From contig JAFYNU010000516.1 in assembly GCA_017547975.1 (NCBI GenBank), forward strand, positions 1 through 25,991: a stretch of DNA of 25,991 nucleotides, in the 5' to 3' direction. This stretch comes from Clostridia bacterium. GTDB taxonomy: Bacteria; Bacillota; Clostridia; Oscillospirales; QAMX01. The notes under the pieces were generated by a model. That model made no database searches. It saw nothing but the letters and a program-made list of their open reading frames with translations, and was not told where the DNA came from. Positions 1 to 8,380 of the stretch are shown here, one piece after another; within the stretch, counting starts at the first letter, position 1, and every line of letters begins with the position of its first letter. The translations under genes were made by a program, and so were the position numbers.

Positions 1-183
1 ATCCCCCAGCTTTGCCCGGGTTTCGGCTATGTTTTCCGGCGAGAGGGCGGGAATCTTCAAAAGGTCCATTTCGCCGGCAAGTCCCCGGATCTCCAGGGCG
101 GCGACGTGGTTTTTCCTGGCGGCGGCAATGGCTTCCTCCAGGGTCCATTCGGGACAGCCCAGGGTGGAATAGGCAAGTTTCAT
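1..183 (-). CDS. Sugar phosphate isomerase/epimerase, TIM-barrel type (N-terminal part only)
   Basis: The first 61 codons of a gene that runs off the left edge. The protein begins MKLAYSTLGCPEWTLEEAI and continues with an Ala/Arg-rich helix and VAALEIRGL, the usual first beta-strand, helix and second strand of the xylose isomerase-like TIM barrel family (AP endonuclease 2 fold). The ATG at 183 follows GGAGG at about 190-194. The gene starts 13 bases after the stop of hprK, so the two are probably cotranscribed. Members of this family isomerise or epimerise sugars or cyclitols with a divalent metal. The metal ligands lie in the missing part, so the substrate cannot be told. Seen: start, ribosome site and first barrel unit. 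Inferred: family. Confidence 0.75.
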   Translation of the reverse strand, partial: MKLAYSTLGCPEWTLEEAIAAARKNHVAALEIRGLAGEMDLLKIPALSPENIAETRAKLGD

Positions 184-196
184 GGAAGCATCCTCC

Positions 197-1174
197 TCAA
201 TCGTTGTAATACTGCTGGGTCAGCCGCTCGGTGAGCTCCTTGGCGGCGTTGTAGCCCATGCGCTTGTTGCGGTTGTTCTTGGCGGCCACTTCGATGATGA
301 TGGCCAGATTGCGCCCCGGCTTCACCGGAATGGTCAGGGCGGGGATATCCAGCCCCAGAATGTTGACGGTTTCGTCCTCCAGACCCAGGCGGTCGTATTG
401 CTTGCCGTCCTCCCAGGGCTCCATTTTGATGACCAGGTTGATTTTTTCGCTGTCGTTGATGGCACCGGTACCGAAGAGGCGGCGCACGTCCACCACGCCG
501 ATGCCCCGCAATTCAATAAAGTGCTTGATGGCTTCGGGGGCGTTGCCCACCAGGGATTTGGCGGATACCTTTTTAATCTCCACCGCATCGTCGGCGATGA
601 GCCGGTGGCCGCGGTTTACCAGTTCCATGGCGGTTTCGCTCTTGCCGACCCCACTGTCCCCCAGGATGAGGATGCCTTCGCCGTAAACCTCCACAAGAAC
701 CCCGTGACGGGTGACCCGGGGGGCCAGGTGGACCTGCAGGGCACCGATGAGGGCGGCGTGGAGCTCGTTTGTGGTGGCGTTGGAGCACAAAATGGTGCGG
801 CCATGCTCTCTGGCAGATTCCACACACTCGGGGAAGGGGGTGATATTGCGGGAGAAGATCAGGCCGGGGATGGGATATTTGAAAAATTTATCAAAAATCT
901 TCCGGCGTCCATCGGAGGTGAAGCGATCCAGGAAAGCAGCCTCCATCTTACCGATCAGCTGCAGGCGCAGGGGATCGAAATATTCAAAATACCCCGCCAG
1001 CTGCAAGCCCGGGCGAATGATATCGTCCGAACGGATTTCGGTGTTTTCGTAACCTTCGGGGCCGTAGTAAACCGTCAGGCCGAATTCTTCAATGATCTGC
1101 TTGAGCTTGATGGAATACTTGCTTTCGGCAGACTGGGTGTTTTCAAAGCTGTTTGGAGTGGATAAATCCTGCAT
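197..1174 (-). CDS. hprK: HPr kinase/phosphorylase
   Basis: A bifunctional enzyme that phosphorylates and dephosphorylates Ser46 of HPr and so controls carbon catabolite repression in Gram-positive bacteria. The 325-residue length is normal. Residues about 20-150 form the N-terminal domain. The Walker A loop GDSGVGKS is at 172-179, after the conserved His157 region (RHGVLVEVYG). ADDAVEI follows at 194-200, and the HprK signature ELRGIGVVDVRRLFG is at 221-235. IPVKPGRNLAIIIEVAA near 282-298 is also typical of the C-terminal domain. The ATG at 1174 has a near-perfect AAGGAGGTG seven to eight bases upstream. The first 15 residues (Gln/Ser/Asn rich) are a slightly extended N-terminus. It is the first gene of a minus-strand operon with a sugar isomerase, which fits a role in sugar control. 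Very sure. Confidence 0.97.
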   Translation of the reverse strand: MQDLSTPNSFENTQSAESKYSIKLKQIIEEFGLTVYYGPEGYENTEIRSDDIIRPGLQLAGYFEYFDPLRLQLIGKMEAAFLDRFTSDGRRKIFDKFFKYPIPGLIFSRNITPFPECVESAREHGRTILCSNATTNELHAALIGALQVHLAPRVTRHGVLVEVYGEGILILGDSGVGKSETAMELVNRGHRLIADDAVEIKKVSAKSLVGNAPEAIKHFIELRGIGVVDVRRLFGTGAINDSEKINLVIKMEPWEDGKQYDRLGLEDETVNILGLDIPALTIPVKPGRNLAIIIEVAAKNNRNKRMGYNAAKELTERLTQQYYND

Positions 1175-1205
1175 AGGGGCGGCACCTCCTTATGAATATG
1201 GTGTT

Positions 1206-1234
1206 ATTGTATCACACCCCCGGCAAGAATACAA
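1206..1234 (-). promoter_or_regulatory. Promoter of the hprK operon
   Basis: On the minus strand, TTGTAT (1234-1229) and TACAAT (1211-1206) are separated by 17 bases, just upstream of the hprK ribosome site. A sigma-A type promoter by sequence only. Confidence 0.6.
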
Positions 1235-1268
1235 GAAAAAACCGGATTCCCTCTTGAAAAGCCGGGGG
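1217..1268. repeat. Inverted repeat spanning the divergent promoters (possible operator pair)
   Basis: CCCCCGGC at 1217-1224 is perfectly inverted as GCCGGGGG at 1261-1268. One arm lies in the spacer of the hprK promoter and the other in the spacer of the divergent promoter for the gene at 1312. The arm centres are 44 bases apart, about four helix turns, so one regulator could hold both arms. As RNA it would be a long-looped hairpin, which is less likely to matter. The binding protein is unknown. Confidence 0.35.
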
Positions 1269-1283
1269 CAAATGTGGCATAAT
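1254..1283 (+). promoter_or_regulatory. Promoter of the isomerase-U32-GH51 operon
   Basis: TTGAAA at 1254-1259 and CATAAT at 1278-1283, with an 18-base spacer, 28 bases before the start codon at 1312. The -10 box is not perfect. No other candidate lies in the gap. Confidence 0.55.
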
Positions 1284-1311
1284 AAGGAAAAACCCGAAGG
1301 GAGCTTTGACT

Positions 1312-2199
1312 ATGATGAAACAAATCGATATCGGCACCTGTATTCCCGGGGGCAATGCCCTGGCATGGGCCAAAATGGCCAGGGATATGGGCTATGAATG
1401 TGTGGCGGTGAACTTCCACATGTCCACCGGCGACGTGGACGTGCGGGAACTGGCACCCAGACTGCTGGACGTGCTGGGGGATTCCGGGGTTTACGTATCC
1501 TCGGTGGGCTTCTACTGCAATCCCCTCACCAACGAAGAACAGAAGAAAACCCTGGAATTTATGATTGATAACGTACACCTCTTCGGTGCCAGCATGGTGA
1601 CCACCTTCGCCGGCGCTCTGGAAGGGGAAAGCGTGCCTGCCGCCATCCCCCGCTTCAAGGAAGTGTTTGGGGAGCTCTGCCGCCGGGCAGAGGATAAGGG
1701 CGTCCGCATTGCGGTGGAAAACTGCGCCATGGGCGGCAACTGGCACAGCAACACCTGCAACATCGGCTTCAATCCCAAGTGCTGGGAAATGATGTTCGAC
1801 GCCGTCCCCTCGGAAGCATGGGGTCTGGAATGGGAACCGGGGCATCAGCAGGTTCAGCTGATCGATCCCCTGCCCCAGCTGAAGGAATGGGCACCCAAGA
1901 TCATCCACCTTCACGGCAAGGATGCCTCGGTGGATATGGATGCGGTGCGCCGCTACGGCATTTACGGTGCGGTGGATTTTGCACCCCAGCGTACCCCGGG
2001 CTTTGGCGACCTGAATTGGCGGGACGTCTTCTCCATTCTCCACCGTGCGGGCTACGAAGGCAACATCTGCGTGGAAGGTTACCACGATCCGGTTTACAAC
2101 GCCGACTGGGAACCCACTGCCCAGAAGCACGCCCTGAATTACCTGAGATTCTGCCGGGGCGGCGACTTTGTGGAGGATATCTGGGGCGTAACCAAGTAA
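1312..2199 (+). CDS. Sugar phosphate isomerase/epimerase, xylose isomerase-like TIM barrel
   Basis: A complete 295-residue single-domain TIM barrel of the PF01261 type. The protein shows the expected metal-site pattern at strand ends: IAVENCAM (Glu136), GLEWEPGHQ (Glu173/Glu175, His178), IIHLHGKD (His199/His201) and CVEGYH (Glu255). These match the Glu-Asp/Glu-His-Glu ligand set of the family. The ATG at 1312 is preceded by GAAGGGAG; the earlier TTG at 1306 is in frame but lies too close to that ribosome site. It opens a plus-strand operon with a U32 protein and an arabinofuranosidase, which suggests a role in interconverting sugars released from glycans. The reaction and substrate cannot be read from the sequence; relatives act on sugars, sugar phosphates or inosose. 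Sure of the fold, unsure of the reaction. Confidence 0.85.
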   Translation: MMKQIDIGTCIPGGNALAWAKMARDMGYECVAVNFHMSTGDVDVRELAPRLLDVLGDSGVYVSSVGFYCNPLTNEEQKKTLEFMIDNVHLFGASMVTTFAGALEGESVPAAIPRFKEVFGELCRRAEDKGVRIAVENCAMGGNWHSNTCNIGFNPKCWEMMFDAVPSEAWGLEWEPGHQQVQLIDPLPQLKEWAPKIIHLHGKDASVDMDAVRRYGIYGAVDFAPQRTPGFGDLNWRDVFSILHRAGYEGNICVEGYHDPVYNADWEPTAQKHALNYLRFCRGGDFVEDIWGVTK

Positions 2200-2237
2200 G
2201 TAACAGAAGGAAAACACAGTGAAAGGGGGAACTCCCG

Positions 2238-4271
2238 ATGGTGGAAATTCTGGCTCCGGTGGGGGGCCGCGAACAACTGACAGCGGCGCTTCGGGCCGGG
2301 GCGGATGCGGTGTACCTGGGAACCCAGGCCTTCAACGCCAGGCGCAATGCCGAAAACTTTACCGGGGAGGGCCTCCGGGACGTGGTGGAGGAATGCCACC
2401 ATGCGGGGGTGAAGGTGCACGTCACCTTCAATACCCTCATCTCCGATGGTGAAATTGCCGCCGCAGAGGCGGAAATGGAAAAAATCGCCCAAAGCGGTGT
2501 GGATGCGGTGATCGTGCAGGATTTGGGAGTGGCGGCTCTGTTCCGGGCCCATTGCCCCGGCCTGCCCCTGCACGCCTCCACCCAGATGGCCATTCATAAT
2601 GCGGAGGGAGCCCTGGCGGCCTACGACCTGGGGTTCCGGCGGGTGGTTTTGGCCCGGGAGCTGTCGCTTGCGGAAATCAGGGCCATCCGAAGCAAAATCC
2701 CCGACGACCTGGAACTGGAAGTATTTATACACGGGGCTCTTTGCGTCAGCCTGTCGGGGGGATGCTATCTTTCGGGCATCATCGGCGGGCGAAGCGGCAA
2801 CCGGGGTCTTTGCGCCGGACCCTGCCGGCTGGATTTTACCTGCCGGGGACGAAATTACGTTCTCTCGCTGAAGGATATGTCCCACATCGAACATATGGAG
2901 GAGCTCCGGGATGCCGGGGTGGCTTCCTTCAAGATCGAGGGCCGCATGAAGGGCCCCGAATACGTGGCGGCGGTGGTACACGCCTGCCGGGAAAAGCTTG
3001 CGGGGCGCAAACCGAATATGGACCAGCTCCAGGCCATCTTTTCCCGCTCCGGTTTCACCGACGGCTATTATTCCGGCAATATCGGCCAGCACATGTTTGG
3101 CATCCGTACCAGGGAGGATGCCCTGAATGCCGCTTCCGCCGAACGGGAAACCGGCAATATCGTGCGAAACGTTTTCCAAAAGGTGCCGTTGGAGGCCAAA
3201 TTGACCCTGGAAGCAGGGAAAAAGGCTGTTCTCACCCTGTCGGATGGGGTCAACACCGTCGCTGTGGAGGGGGATGAACCCATCGTACCCCGGGATGCGG
3301 CCACGTCGGAAGAGGTGGTACGGAAAAATCTCTCCAAAACCGGGGGAACTCCCTATTATCTGGAAACACTCATTTTTGAAAATCAAGGGGGGCTTATGCT
3401 TCCCCCCTCCGCCCAAAACGCCCTGCGCCGGGCCGCCCTGGAAGGGCTTTCGGCCCTGCGGCGGCGGGTGGAGCCCTGGGAATTTGATCCTGCGCCGGTG
3501 ACCTTGCCCCAACGGGTGAGCCGCAAAAGACAGGGCATCTGGCTCCGGGCCATGCATCCCGAACAGCTGGATTTTGATGAGGAAGCCGAAAAGATCCTCC
3601 TGCCCGGGGAAAGTCTGACCCCTGAACTGGCGGCAAAATACGGCGACCGGCTGATCGCCACCCTGCCGGAGGTGAATTTCGAGGCCGATTCGGCCCGCCT
3701 GACCGCCATCCTCCAAAAGCTCCAAGCCCTTGGGGTGAAGGACGTGGAGGTTTGGAACATCGGGACTCTCCATGCGGCCAAAAAGGCGGGCTTCACCCTT
3801 CACGGAGGGGCGGGACTCAACGTCTATAACTCCCTCGCTCTTGCGGAATACGAGCGTCTGGGTCTTGCGGACGGGGTGATCTCCTTCGAGCTTTCCGCCC
3901 GGGACATCGAAAAACTGGGGGGCACCATCCCCCGGGGGATCATTGGGTATGGCAGACTGCCCCTGATGCGGCTTCGGGCCTGTCCCGGTAAGGGGCCAAA
4001 GGGCTGCGGCAAGTGCCAGGGACAGACCACCCTCACCGACCGCATCGGCGCCGAATTCCGGGTTTCCTGCGATGGAAGAAGATATTCCACCCTTTATAAT
4101 ACCCTTCCCCTCTACGTGGGGGACAAGGAGCCCGGGGGTATCGATTACGCCGTCCTTTCCTTCACCTTCGAGTCGGCGGAGGAAGCGGAGAGGATTTACC
4201 GCAAATATCTCGGCGGCTATCCCCCCAGGGTGGAGCGCACCCGGGGACTTTATTACCGTGAAACAAAATAA
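2238..4271 (+). CDS. U32 family protein, probable rRNA/tRNA hydroxylation factor (RlhA/YdcP type)
   Basis: A 677-residue U32 protein, annotated in older databases as a collagenase-like peptidase. The N-terminal half begins EILAPVGG and carries the U32 signature EVFIHGALCVSLSGGCYLS at about 161-179. Cys169, Cys176, Cys192 and Cys196 form the four-cysteine set that in RlhA and TrhP relatives is needed for RNA hydroxylation and probably binds Fe-S. The length matches RlhA (about 650 residues), which makes 5-hydroxycytidine in 23S rRNA, rather than the shorter TrhO/TrhP forms. The C-terminal half has a further Cys-rich stretch (CPGKGPKGCGKC near 575-590) followed by the conserved DRIGAEFRVSC segment. 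The start ATG at 2238 lies after GAAAGGGGG. It is 38 bases after the isomerase and 21 before GH51. Its role in a sugar operon is not obvious. U32 membership is sure; rRNA rather than tRNA or peptide as substrate is inferred. Confidence 0.85.
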   Translation: MVEILAPVGGREQLTAALRAGADAVYLGTQAFNARRNAENFTGEGLRDVVEECHHAGVKVHVTFNTLISDGEIAAAEAEMEKIAQSGVDAVIVQDLGVAALFRAHCPGLPLHASTQMAIHNAEGALAAYDLGFRRVVLARELSLAEIRAIRSKIPDDLELEVFIHGALCVSLSGGCYLSGIIGGRSGNRGLCAGPCRLDFTCRGRNYVLSLKDMSHIEHMEELRDAGVASFKIEGRMKGPEYVAAVVHACREKLAGRKPNMDQLQAIFSRSGFTDGYYSGNIGQHMFGIRTREDALNAASAERETGNIVRNVFQKVPLEAKLTLEAGKKAVLTLSDGVNTVAVEGDEPIVPRDAATSEEVVRKNLSKTGGTPYYLETLIFENQGGLMLPPSAQNALRRAALEGLSALRRRVEPWEFDPAPVTLPQRVSRKRQGIWLRAMHPEQLDFDEEAEKILLPGESLTPELAAKYGDRLIATLPEVNFEADSARLTAILQKLQALGVKDVEVWNIGTLHAAKKAGFTLHGGAGLNVYNSLALAEYERLGLADGVISFELSARDIEKLGGTIPRGIIGYGRLPLMRLRACPGKGPKGCGKCQGQTTLTDRIGAEFRVSCDGRRYSTLYNTLPLYVGDKEPGGIDYAVLSFTFESAEEAERIYRKYLGGYPPRVERTRGLYYRETK

Positions 4272-4292
4272 ATATCAATAAGGAGAATACGA

Positions 4293-5798
4293 ATGAAAGC
4301 AAAACTTGCCTTTTCCAAGAGCTTTCCCATCGGGAAGGTAGACCCCAGAATCTACGGTTCCTTCATTGAACATCTGGGCCGCGCCGTCTACGGCGGCATC
4401 TACGAGCCGGGCCATCCCGCCTCCGACGACATGGGCTTCCGCCGGGACGTTCTGCAGCTGGTGCAGAAGCTTGGTGTGCCCATCGTCCGCTACCCCGGCG
4501 GCAACTTTGTTTCGGGCTATAACTGGGAAGACGGCACCGGCCCCAAGGAAGACCGTCCCCGCCGTGCCGAGCTTGCCTGGCGCACCATCGAAACCAACGA
4601 GGTTGGCATTGACGAGTTCCAGGAATGGGCCAAGCGCGCCGGTACCGAGGTCATGATGGCCGTCAACCTGGGCACCCGGGGTCCCCAGGAAGCCCGTGAG
4701 CTGGTGGAATACTGCAACTTCAAGGAAGGCACCTTCCAGAGCGACCGCCGCATTAAAAACGGCTTCAAGGAACCCTTCAACATCAAAACCTGGTGTCTGG
4801 GCAACGAAATGGACGGCCCCTGGCAGATGTGCGCCAAAACTGCCGAAGAATACGGCCGTGTGGCCGCCGAAGCAGCCAAGCTGATGAAGTGGGTGGACCC
4901 CTCCATTGAGCTGGTGGCCTGCGGATCCTCCTCTTCCGGTATGCCCACCTTCGGCAAGTGGGAAGCCACCGTTCTGGAACACACTTATGAATACGTGGAC
5001 TTCCTCTCCCTGCATTCCTACTACGGCAACCGGGACAACAATACCCAGAACTTCCTGGCCTGCTCCCTGGATATGGATAGATTCATCCAGTCGGTTATTG
5101 CCATCTGCGACTACGTGAAGGCCATCAAGCGCTCCGACAAGACCATGATGCTCTCCTTCGACGAATGGAACGTGTGGTTCCACTCCAACGACCAGGATAA
5201 GAAGATCGAACCCTGGACCATTGCCCCTCCCCAGCTGGAGGACGTGTACACCCTGGAGGATGCTCTGGTGGTGGGCTGTCTCCTGATCACCCTGCTCAAG
5301 CATGCCGACCGGGTGAAGATGGCTTGTCTGGCTCAGCTTGTCAACGTCATCGCCCCCATCATGACCGAAACCGGTGGCCGTGCCTGGATGCAGACCATCT
5401 TCTTCCCCTTCATGGATGCTTCCATGTATGGCCGCGGCACCGTTATGGCTCCCGCTCTCGATTGCCCCACCTACGAAAGCACCTACGGCGAAGCCGGCTA
5501 CGTGGAGACCGTGGGCGTTTACAACGAGGAAAAGGAAGAGTTCACCGTCTTCGCCGTCAACCGCAACCTCACCGACGAGGTGGAAATGAAGGTTGACCTG
5601 CGGGACTTCGAAGGCTTCGTTCCCGTGGATCACCACATCATCACCGGCGCCCACATGAAGGTTACCAACACCGTCGACGAACCCTGGAACGTTCTGCCCA
5701 TGATCCTGCCCCTGCCTGCCATGGACGGCTGTGTCGCCAACACCGAACTGCCCCCCCACTCCTGGAACGTCATCCGCTTTGCCAAGAAGGCCGAGTAA
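4293..5798 (+). CDS. Alpha-L-arabinofuranosidase, glycoside hydrolase family 51
   Basis: A retaining exo-enzyme that removes terminal arabinofuranose from arabinan, arabinoxylan or their oligomers. The 501 residues match short, cytoplasmic GH51 enzymes. There is no signal peptide, so it should act on imported oligosaccharides. Visible family marks are IYGSFIEHLGRAVYGGIYEPGH near the N-terminus, VRYPGGNFVSGYNWEDGTGP at about 65-84, the acid/base Glu172 in WCLGNEMDGPWQ, and the nucleophile Glu291 in LSFDEWNVW. The C-terminal beta-sandwich ends with LPPHSWNVIRF. The start has AAGGAG eight bases upstream. Last gene of the operon that starts at 1254; a strong terminator follows 14 bases after the stop. 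Other GH51 activities (for example endoglucanase) are less likely because the central motifs are arabinofuranosidase-like. Confidence 0.95.
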   Translation: MKAKLAFSKSFPIGKVDPRIYGSFIEHLGRAVYGGIYEPGHPASDDMGFRRDVLQLVQKLGVPIVRYPGGNFVSGYNWEDGTGPKEDRPRRAELAWRTIETNEVGIDEFQEWAKRAGTEVMMAVNLGTRGPQEARELVEYCNFKEGTFQSDRRIKNGFKEPFNIKTWCLGNEMDGPWQMCAKTAEEYGRVAAEAAKLMKWVDPSIELVACGSSSSGMPTFGKWEATVLEHTYEYVDFLSLHSYYGNRDNNTQNFLACSLDMDRFIQSVIAICDYVKAIKRSDKTMMLSFDEWNVWFHSNDQDKKIEPWTIAPPQLEDVYTLEDALVVGCLLITLLKHADRVKMACLAQLVNVIAPIMTETGGRAWMQTIFFPFMDASMYGRGTVMAPALDCPTYESTYGEAGYVETVGVYNEEKEEFTVFAVNRNLTDEVEMKVDLRDFEGFVPVDHHIITGAHMKVTNTVDEPWNVLPMILPLPAMDGCVANTELPPHSWNVIRFAKKAE

Positions 5799-5811
5799 AA
5801 CGAAAAAACAG

Positions 5812-5845
5812 ATGCCCTGTGCGAATTTCGCACAGGGCATTTTTT
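5812..5845. terminator. Bidirectional rho-independent terminator
   Basis: ATGCCCTGTGCGAA at 5812-5825 pairs with the inverted copy ending at 5840, followed by TTTTTT on the plus strand. On the minus strand the hairpin is followed by CTGTTTTTTCG. It sits between convergent genes and overlaps the stop codon of the FAD oxidoreductase (5844-5846). Confidence 0.9.
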
Positions 5846-7100
5846 ACGCTTCCGGGGTGATATGCACGTATTCTTGTACTTCGGCCACCGGGACCTCCCG
5901 GGTGGTCAGGTTGCGTTTGGCGGCGATGGCGGCGGCGTAGCCCGCGGCGTCTCCCATAGCCATGCAGATATTCATGACCCGGTAGGAGGACATGGCCATG
6001 TGGGTGCCCGAAATACATCGGCCGGCGGTGAGAAGGTTATCAAAGCCCCGGGGCCGCAGGGCGGCGTAGGGAATATCGTAGGGGTGTTCCACCGGGGGAC
6101 GGCCCTCCTCGTGCTCGGCCTGGCCGGGACCGTCGGGATTGTGGATGTCAATGCAGAAGCCCGCATTGTGGACGATGGCATCGGGGAATTTGCGCCCGGC
6201 GAAAAGATCGGTTTCGCAAAGAAGGTAGTCCCCCATGATGCGGCGGCTTTCCCGGATGCCCAGGGTGGAGGAAGAGCCGTTGACGTGGATGTTTTCATAT
6301 CCCGGCACGTGGCGGCGGAGGAAATCCACAATCAGCTTGACCTGACCGCGAAGCAATACTTCGGCTTCGAAAACCTGGTCGGGGTCCAGGGGGTCCAGGT
6401 AGTTGCATTGGGTGGCGTTGACCATACGCTCCCCGGGCTGTTCGGTTTTGTAAAGGCGGATGATGTTGATGTTGGAGGGAAGCTCCCCGCTGGCGCAGGC
6501 TTTGTGGCACAGTTCCAGGAAATCCTCCCCGGGGGCCATCATCTGGTGGTCCTCTTCGTGCTCGCAGATCAAATCCTGCCAGGGGGCAATGCCTTCGATG
6601 GTGAACATAATGCTGGTGGGCTGGATCAGGCGGTCCCCCTCCCGGCCGATATCGTATTCGGCGCCGGCCATGACCGAAAGGTTGCCGTCACCGCTGGCGT
6701 CGATGAAAATTTTACCCTCCACCCGGCGCTTGCCGCCCGGGGCCATCAGGGTGATGGCGGTGATGCGGCCGTCGGTGACCTCGGTATCCACCAGGGTGGT
6801 TTGGAGCCATACCCGGACTCCGGCCTCTGCCAGTTTTTGGGTCAGGACGCATTTGGCGCTTTCAAAGGTGGACAGTCTGTCGGTGAGGGCGGTGATATCC
6901 CGCACCAGCTCGTGGCCCAAATTCCGGTTGGCAACACCCCCCAGGAAGGGGCGCACGTAGGTGGAGGTGATGCCTCCGCCTACAGAACCGTAGCGCTCCA
7001 CAAGCAGGGTGGAAGCCCCCGCCCGTCCGGCGCTGATGGCGGCGGTGACACCGGCTGCCCCGGCACCTACAACGACAACGTCAAACCGATCGATCTTCAT
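5844..7100 (-). CDS. FAD-dependent oxidoreductase (FAD_oxidored family)
   Basis: A 418-residue flavoprotein. FDVVVVGAGAAGVTAAISAGRAG at the N-terminus is the Rossmann dinucleotide-binding strand with GxGxxG at 12-17, and Glu35 in LLVERYGSVGG would bind the ribose of FAD. IFIDASGDGNLSVMAGAEYDIG in the middle and NLLTAGRCISGTHMAMSSYRVMNICMAMGDAAGYAAAIA near the C-terminus are the second and third FAD-contacting blocks of the PF12831-type oxidoreductases. These enzymes are often found with carbohydrate use genes but their substrates are mostly unknown. There is no signal peptide. ATG at 7100 follows GAGG. The gene stands alone, with a consensus promoter upstream and a shared terminator downstream. 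Sure of the cofactor and family, not of the substrate. Confidence 0.85.
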   Translation of the reverse strand: MKIDRFDVVVVGAGAAGVTAAISAGRAGASTLLVERYGSVGGGITSTYVRPFLGGVANRNLGHELVRDITALTDRLSTFESAKCVLTQKLAEAGVRVWLQTTLVDTEVTDGRITAITLMAPGGKRRVEGKIFIDASGDGNLSVMAGAEYDIGREGDRLIQPTSIMFTIEGIAPWQDLICEHEEDHQMMAPGEDFLELCHKACASGELPSNINIIRLYKTEQPGERMVNATQCNYLDPLDPDQVFEAEVLLRGQVKLIVDFLRRHVPGYENIHVNGSSSTLGIRESRRIMGDYLLCETDLFAGRKFPDAIVHNAGFCIDIHNPDGPGQAEHEEGRPPVEHPYDIPYAALRPRGFDNLLTAGRCISGTHMAMSSYRVMNICMAMGDAAGYAAAIAAKRNLTTREVPVAEVQEYVHITPEA

Positions 7101-7132
7101 GTCACAAAACCTCGCTTTCGCTTGTTACAGGC

Positions 7133-7161
7133 ATTGTATGCCATTTTCGAGGTCTTGTCAA
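7133..7161 (-). promoter_or_regulatory. Strong promoter of the FAD oxidoreductase gene
   Basis: On the minus strand TTGACA (7161-7156), a 17-base spacer and TACAAT (7138-7133) form a near-consensus sigma-A promoter, 32 bases before the ATG at 7100. Confidence 0.8.
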
Positions 7162-7162
7162 G

Positions 7163-7199
7163 AAAAAAAGAGCCGCTTTCGCCCGAAAGCAGCTCTTTT
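7163..7199 (-). terminator. Terminator of the aldo/keto reductase gene
   Basis: On the minus strand AGAGCTGCTTTCG and CGAAAGCGGCTCT pair, with one G-U wobble, around a short loop, and a T run follows. The same hairpin has a C-A mismatch when read from the plus strand, so it is built for the minus strand. It begins 11 bases past the stop at 7211. Confidence 0.88.
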
Positions 7200-7210
7200 G
7201 GAAGGTGTGG

Positions 7211-8332
7211 TTAGGCAAGAATCTCGTCGGCACGCTTGAGTTCTTCGATGATGCCGATGTGCTGGGGACATACCGCTTCGCACTGACCGCAGGAAATGCA
7301 GTCGGCGGGCTTGCCGCCCTTGCGGGTGGCGAAGCCGAAGTTGCCCTTGGCGCCGTCCAGGTTGTTGTAGACCAGGTAATTGTTCAGGGCCTTGAACACG
7401 CCGGGGATGTTGATCTCCATGGGGCAACCCTTTACGCAATACTGGCAGGCGGTGCAGGGGATGCTGGGGATGGCATTCAGGGCGGCGGTGGCATCGGCAA
7501 TGACCTTCATGCCGGCCTCGTCCAGGGGAACGAAGTCCTTCATGGTGGCAAGGTTGTCGGCCATCTGCTCGACGTTGGACATACCGCTGAGTACGGTGAT
7601 GATGCCCGGCTGGCTGGCGGCGAACTTAATGGCCCAGCTGGAAAGGGAGGCATCCGGGTCGGCGGCCTTGAATACCTTGGCGACCGATTCGGGGAGATTC
7701 GACAGGGAACCGCCCTTCACCGGCTCCATGATGATTACCGGTTTTTCGTGCTTGTGGGCGACTTCCAGGCAGGCTCTGGACTGGATGGATTCGCTTTCCC
7801 AGTCGGCGTAGTTGATCTGCAGCTGCACGAATTCGGTTTCGGGGTGCTTGGTCAGAACCTCGTCCAGGGCTTCGGCGGAAGCGTGCATGGAAAAACCGAT
7901 ATGCTTGACCAGACCCTTTTCCTTCAGCTCGGCCACGAAGGACCACAGGTCATAGTCTTCAAAAATCTTGGTGCGGTCGTCCCCCAGGTTGTGGAGCAGG
8001 TAAAAATCGAAATAGCCGGCACCGGTGCGCTCCAGGGAGGTGTAGAACATGGCCTTGGCTTCCTCGGCGGTTTTGGCGCCGGCCCATGCGGGCAGCTTGG
8101 TGGCAAGCTGGAAGCTTTCTCTGGGATGGCGTTCCACCAGGCAGGTCTTCACAGCCTTTTCGGATTTGCCGCCCAGGTAGCCGTAGGCGGTGTCAAAATA
8201 GGTGAAGCCGGCGTCTAAGAAGCTGTCCACCATGGCATTGGTCTGTTCCACGTCCACTTCTTCCCCGATCATGGGCAGGCGCATCAGCCCGAACCCCAGC
8301 TTGGGAATGTCTTTTCCAAGATACTCTTTCAT
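7211..8332 (-). CDS. Aldo/keto reductase with C-terminal 2x[4Fe-4S] ferredoxin-like domain
   Basis: A 373-residue protein. The N-terminal 280 or so residues form an aldo/keto reductase barrel: LGFGLMRLP, then the catalytic set Asp47 and Tyr52 (YFDTAYGYLGGKSE), Lys79 (ATKL) and His114 (YLLHNL). The C-terminal 90 residues hold two cysteine clusters, CTACQYCVKGCP and CISCGQCEAVCP, typical of the Fe-S-tailed reductases common in clostridia. It probably reduces aldehydes or other electrophiles, perhaps taking electrons from ferredoxin as well as NAD(P)H; that is inference. I place the start at 8332 because GGAGG is six to ten bases upstream; the ATG at 8386 would add 18 residues lacking any family match and would start close to the expected transcript start. 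It is divergent from a MerR gene whose operator lies in this gene's promoter. Confidence 0.92.
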   Translation of the reverse strand: MKEYLGKDIPKLGFGLMRLPMIGEEVDVEQTNAMVDSFLDAGFTYFDTAYGYLGGKSEKAVKTCLVERHPRESFQLATKLPAWAGAKTAEEAKAMFYTSLERTGAGYFDFYLLHNLGDDRTKIFEDYDLWSFVAELKEKGLVKHIGFSMHASAEALDEVLTKHPETEFVQLQINYADWESESIQSRACLEVAHKHEKPVIIMEPVKGGSLSNLPESVAKVFKAADPDASLSSWAIKFAASQPGIITVLSGMSNVEQMADNLATMKDFVPLDEAGMKVIADATAALNAIPSIPCTACQYCVKGCPMEINIPGVFKALNNYLVYNNLDGAKGNFGFATRKGGKPADCISCGQCEAVCPQHIGIIEELKRADEILA

Positions 8333-8380
8333 TTCTTTCTTCCTCCAATCTTGATTGACACGATAAAAAAGAAGGTAAGC

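Noticed and set aside
2139..3803. Long minus-strand frame opposite the U32 gene, and similar ones at 4275-5840 and 20689-23079.
   Set aside because: All are antisense shadows with no ribosome site; the plus-strand products carry full family motifs.
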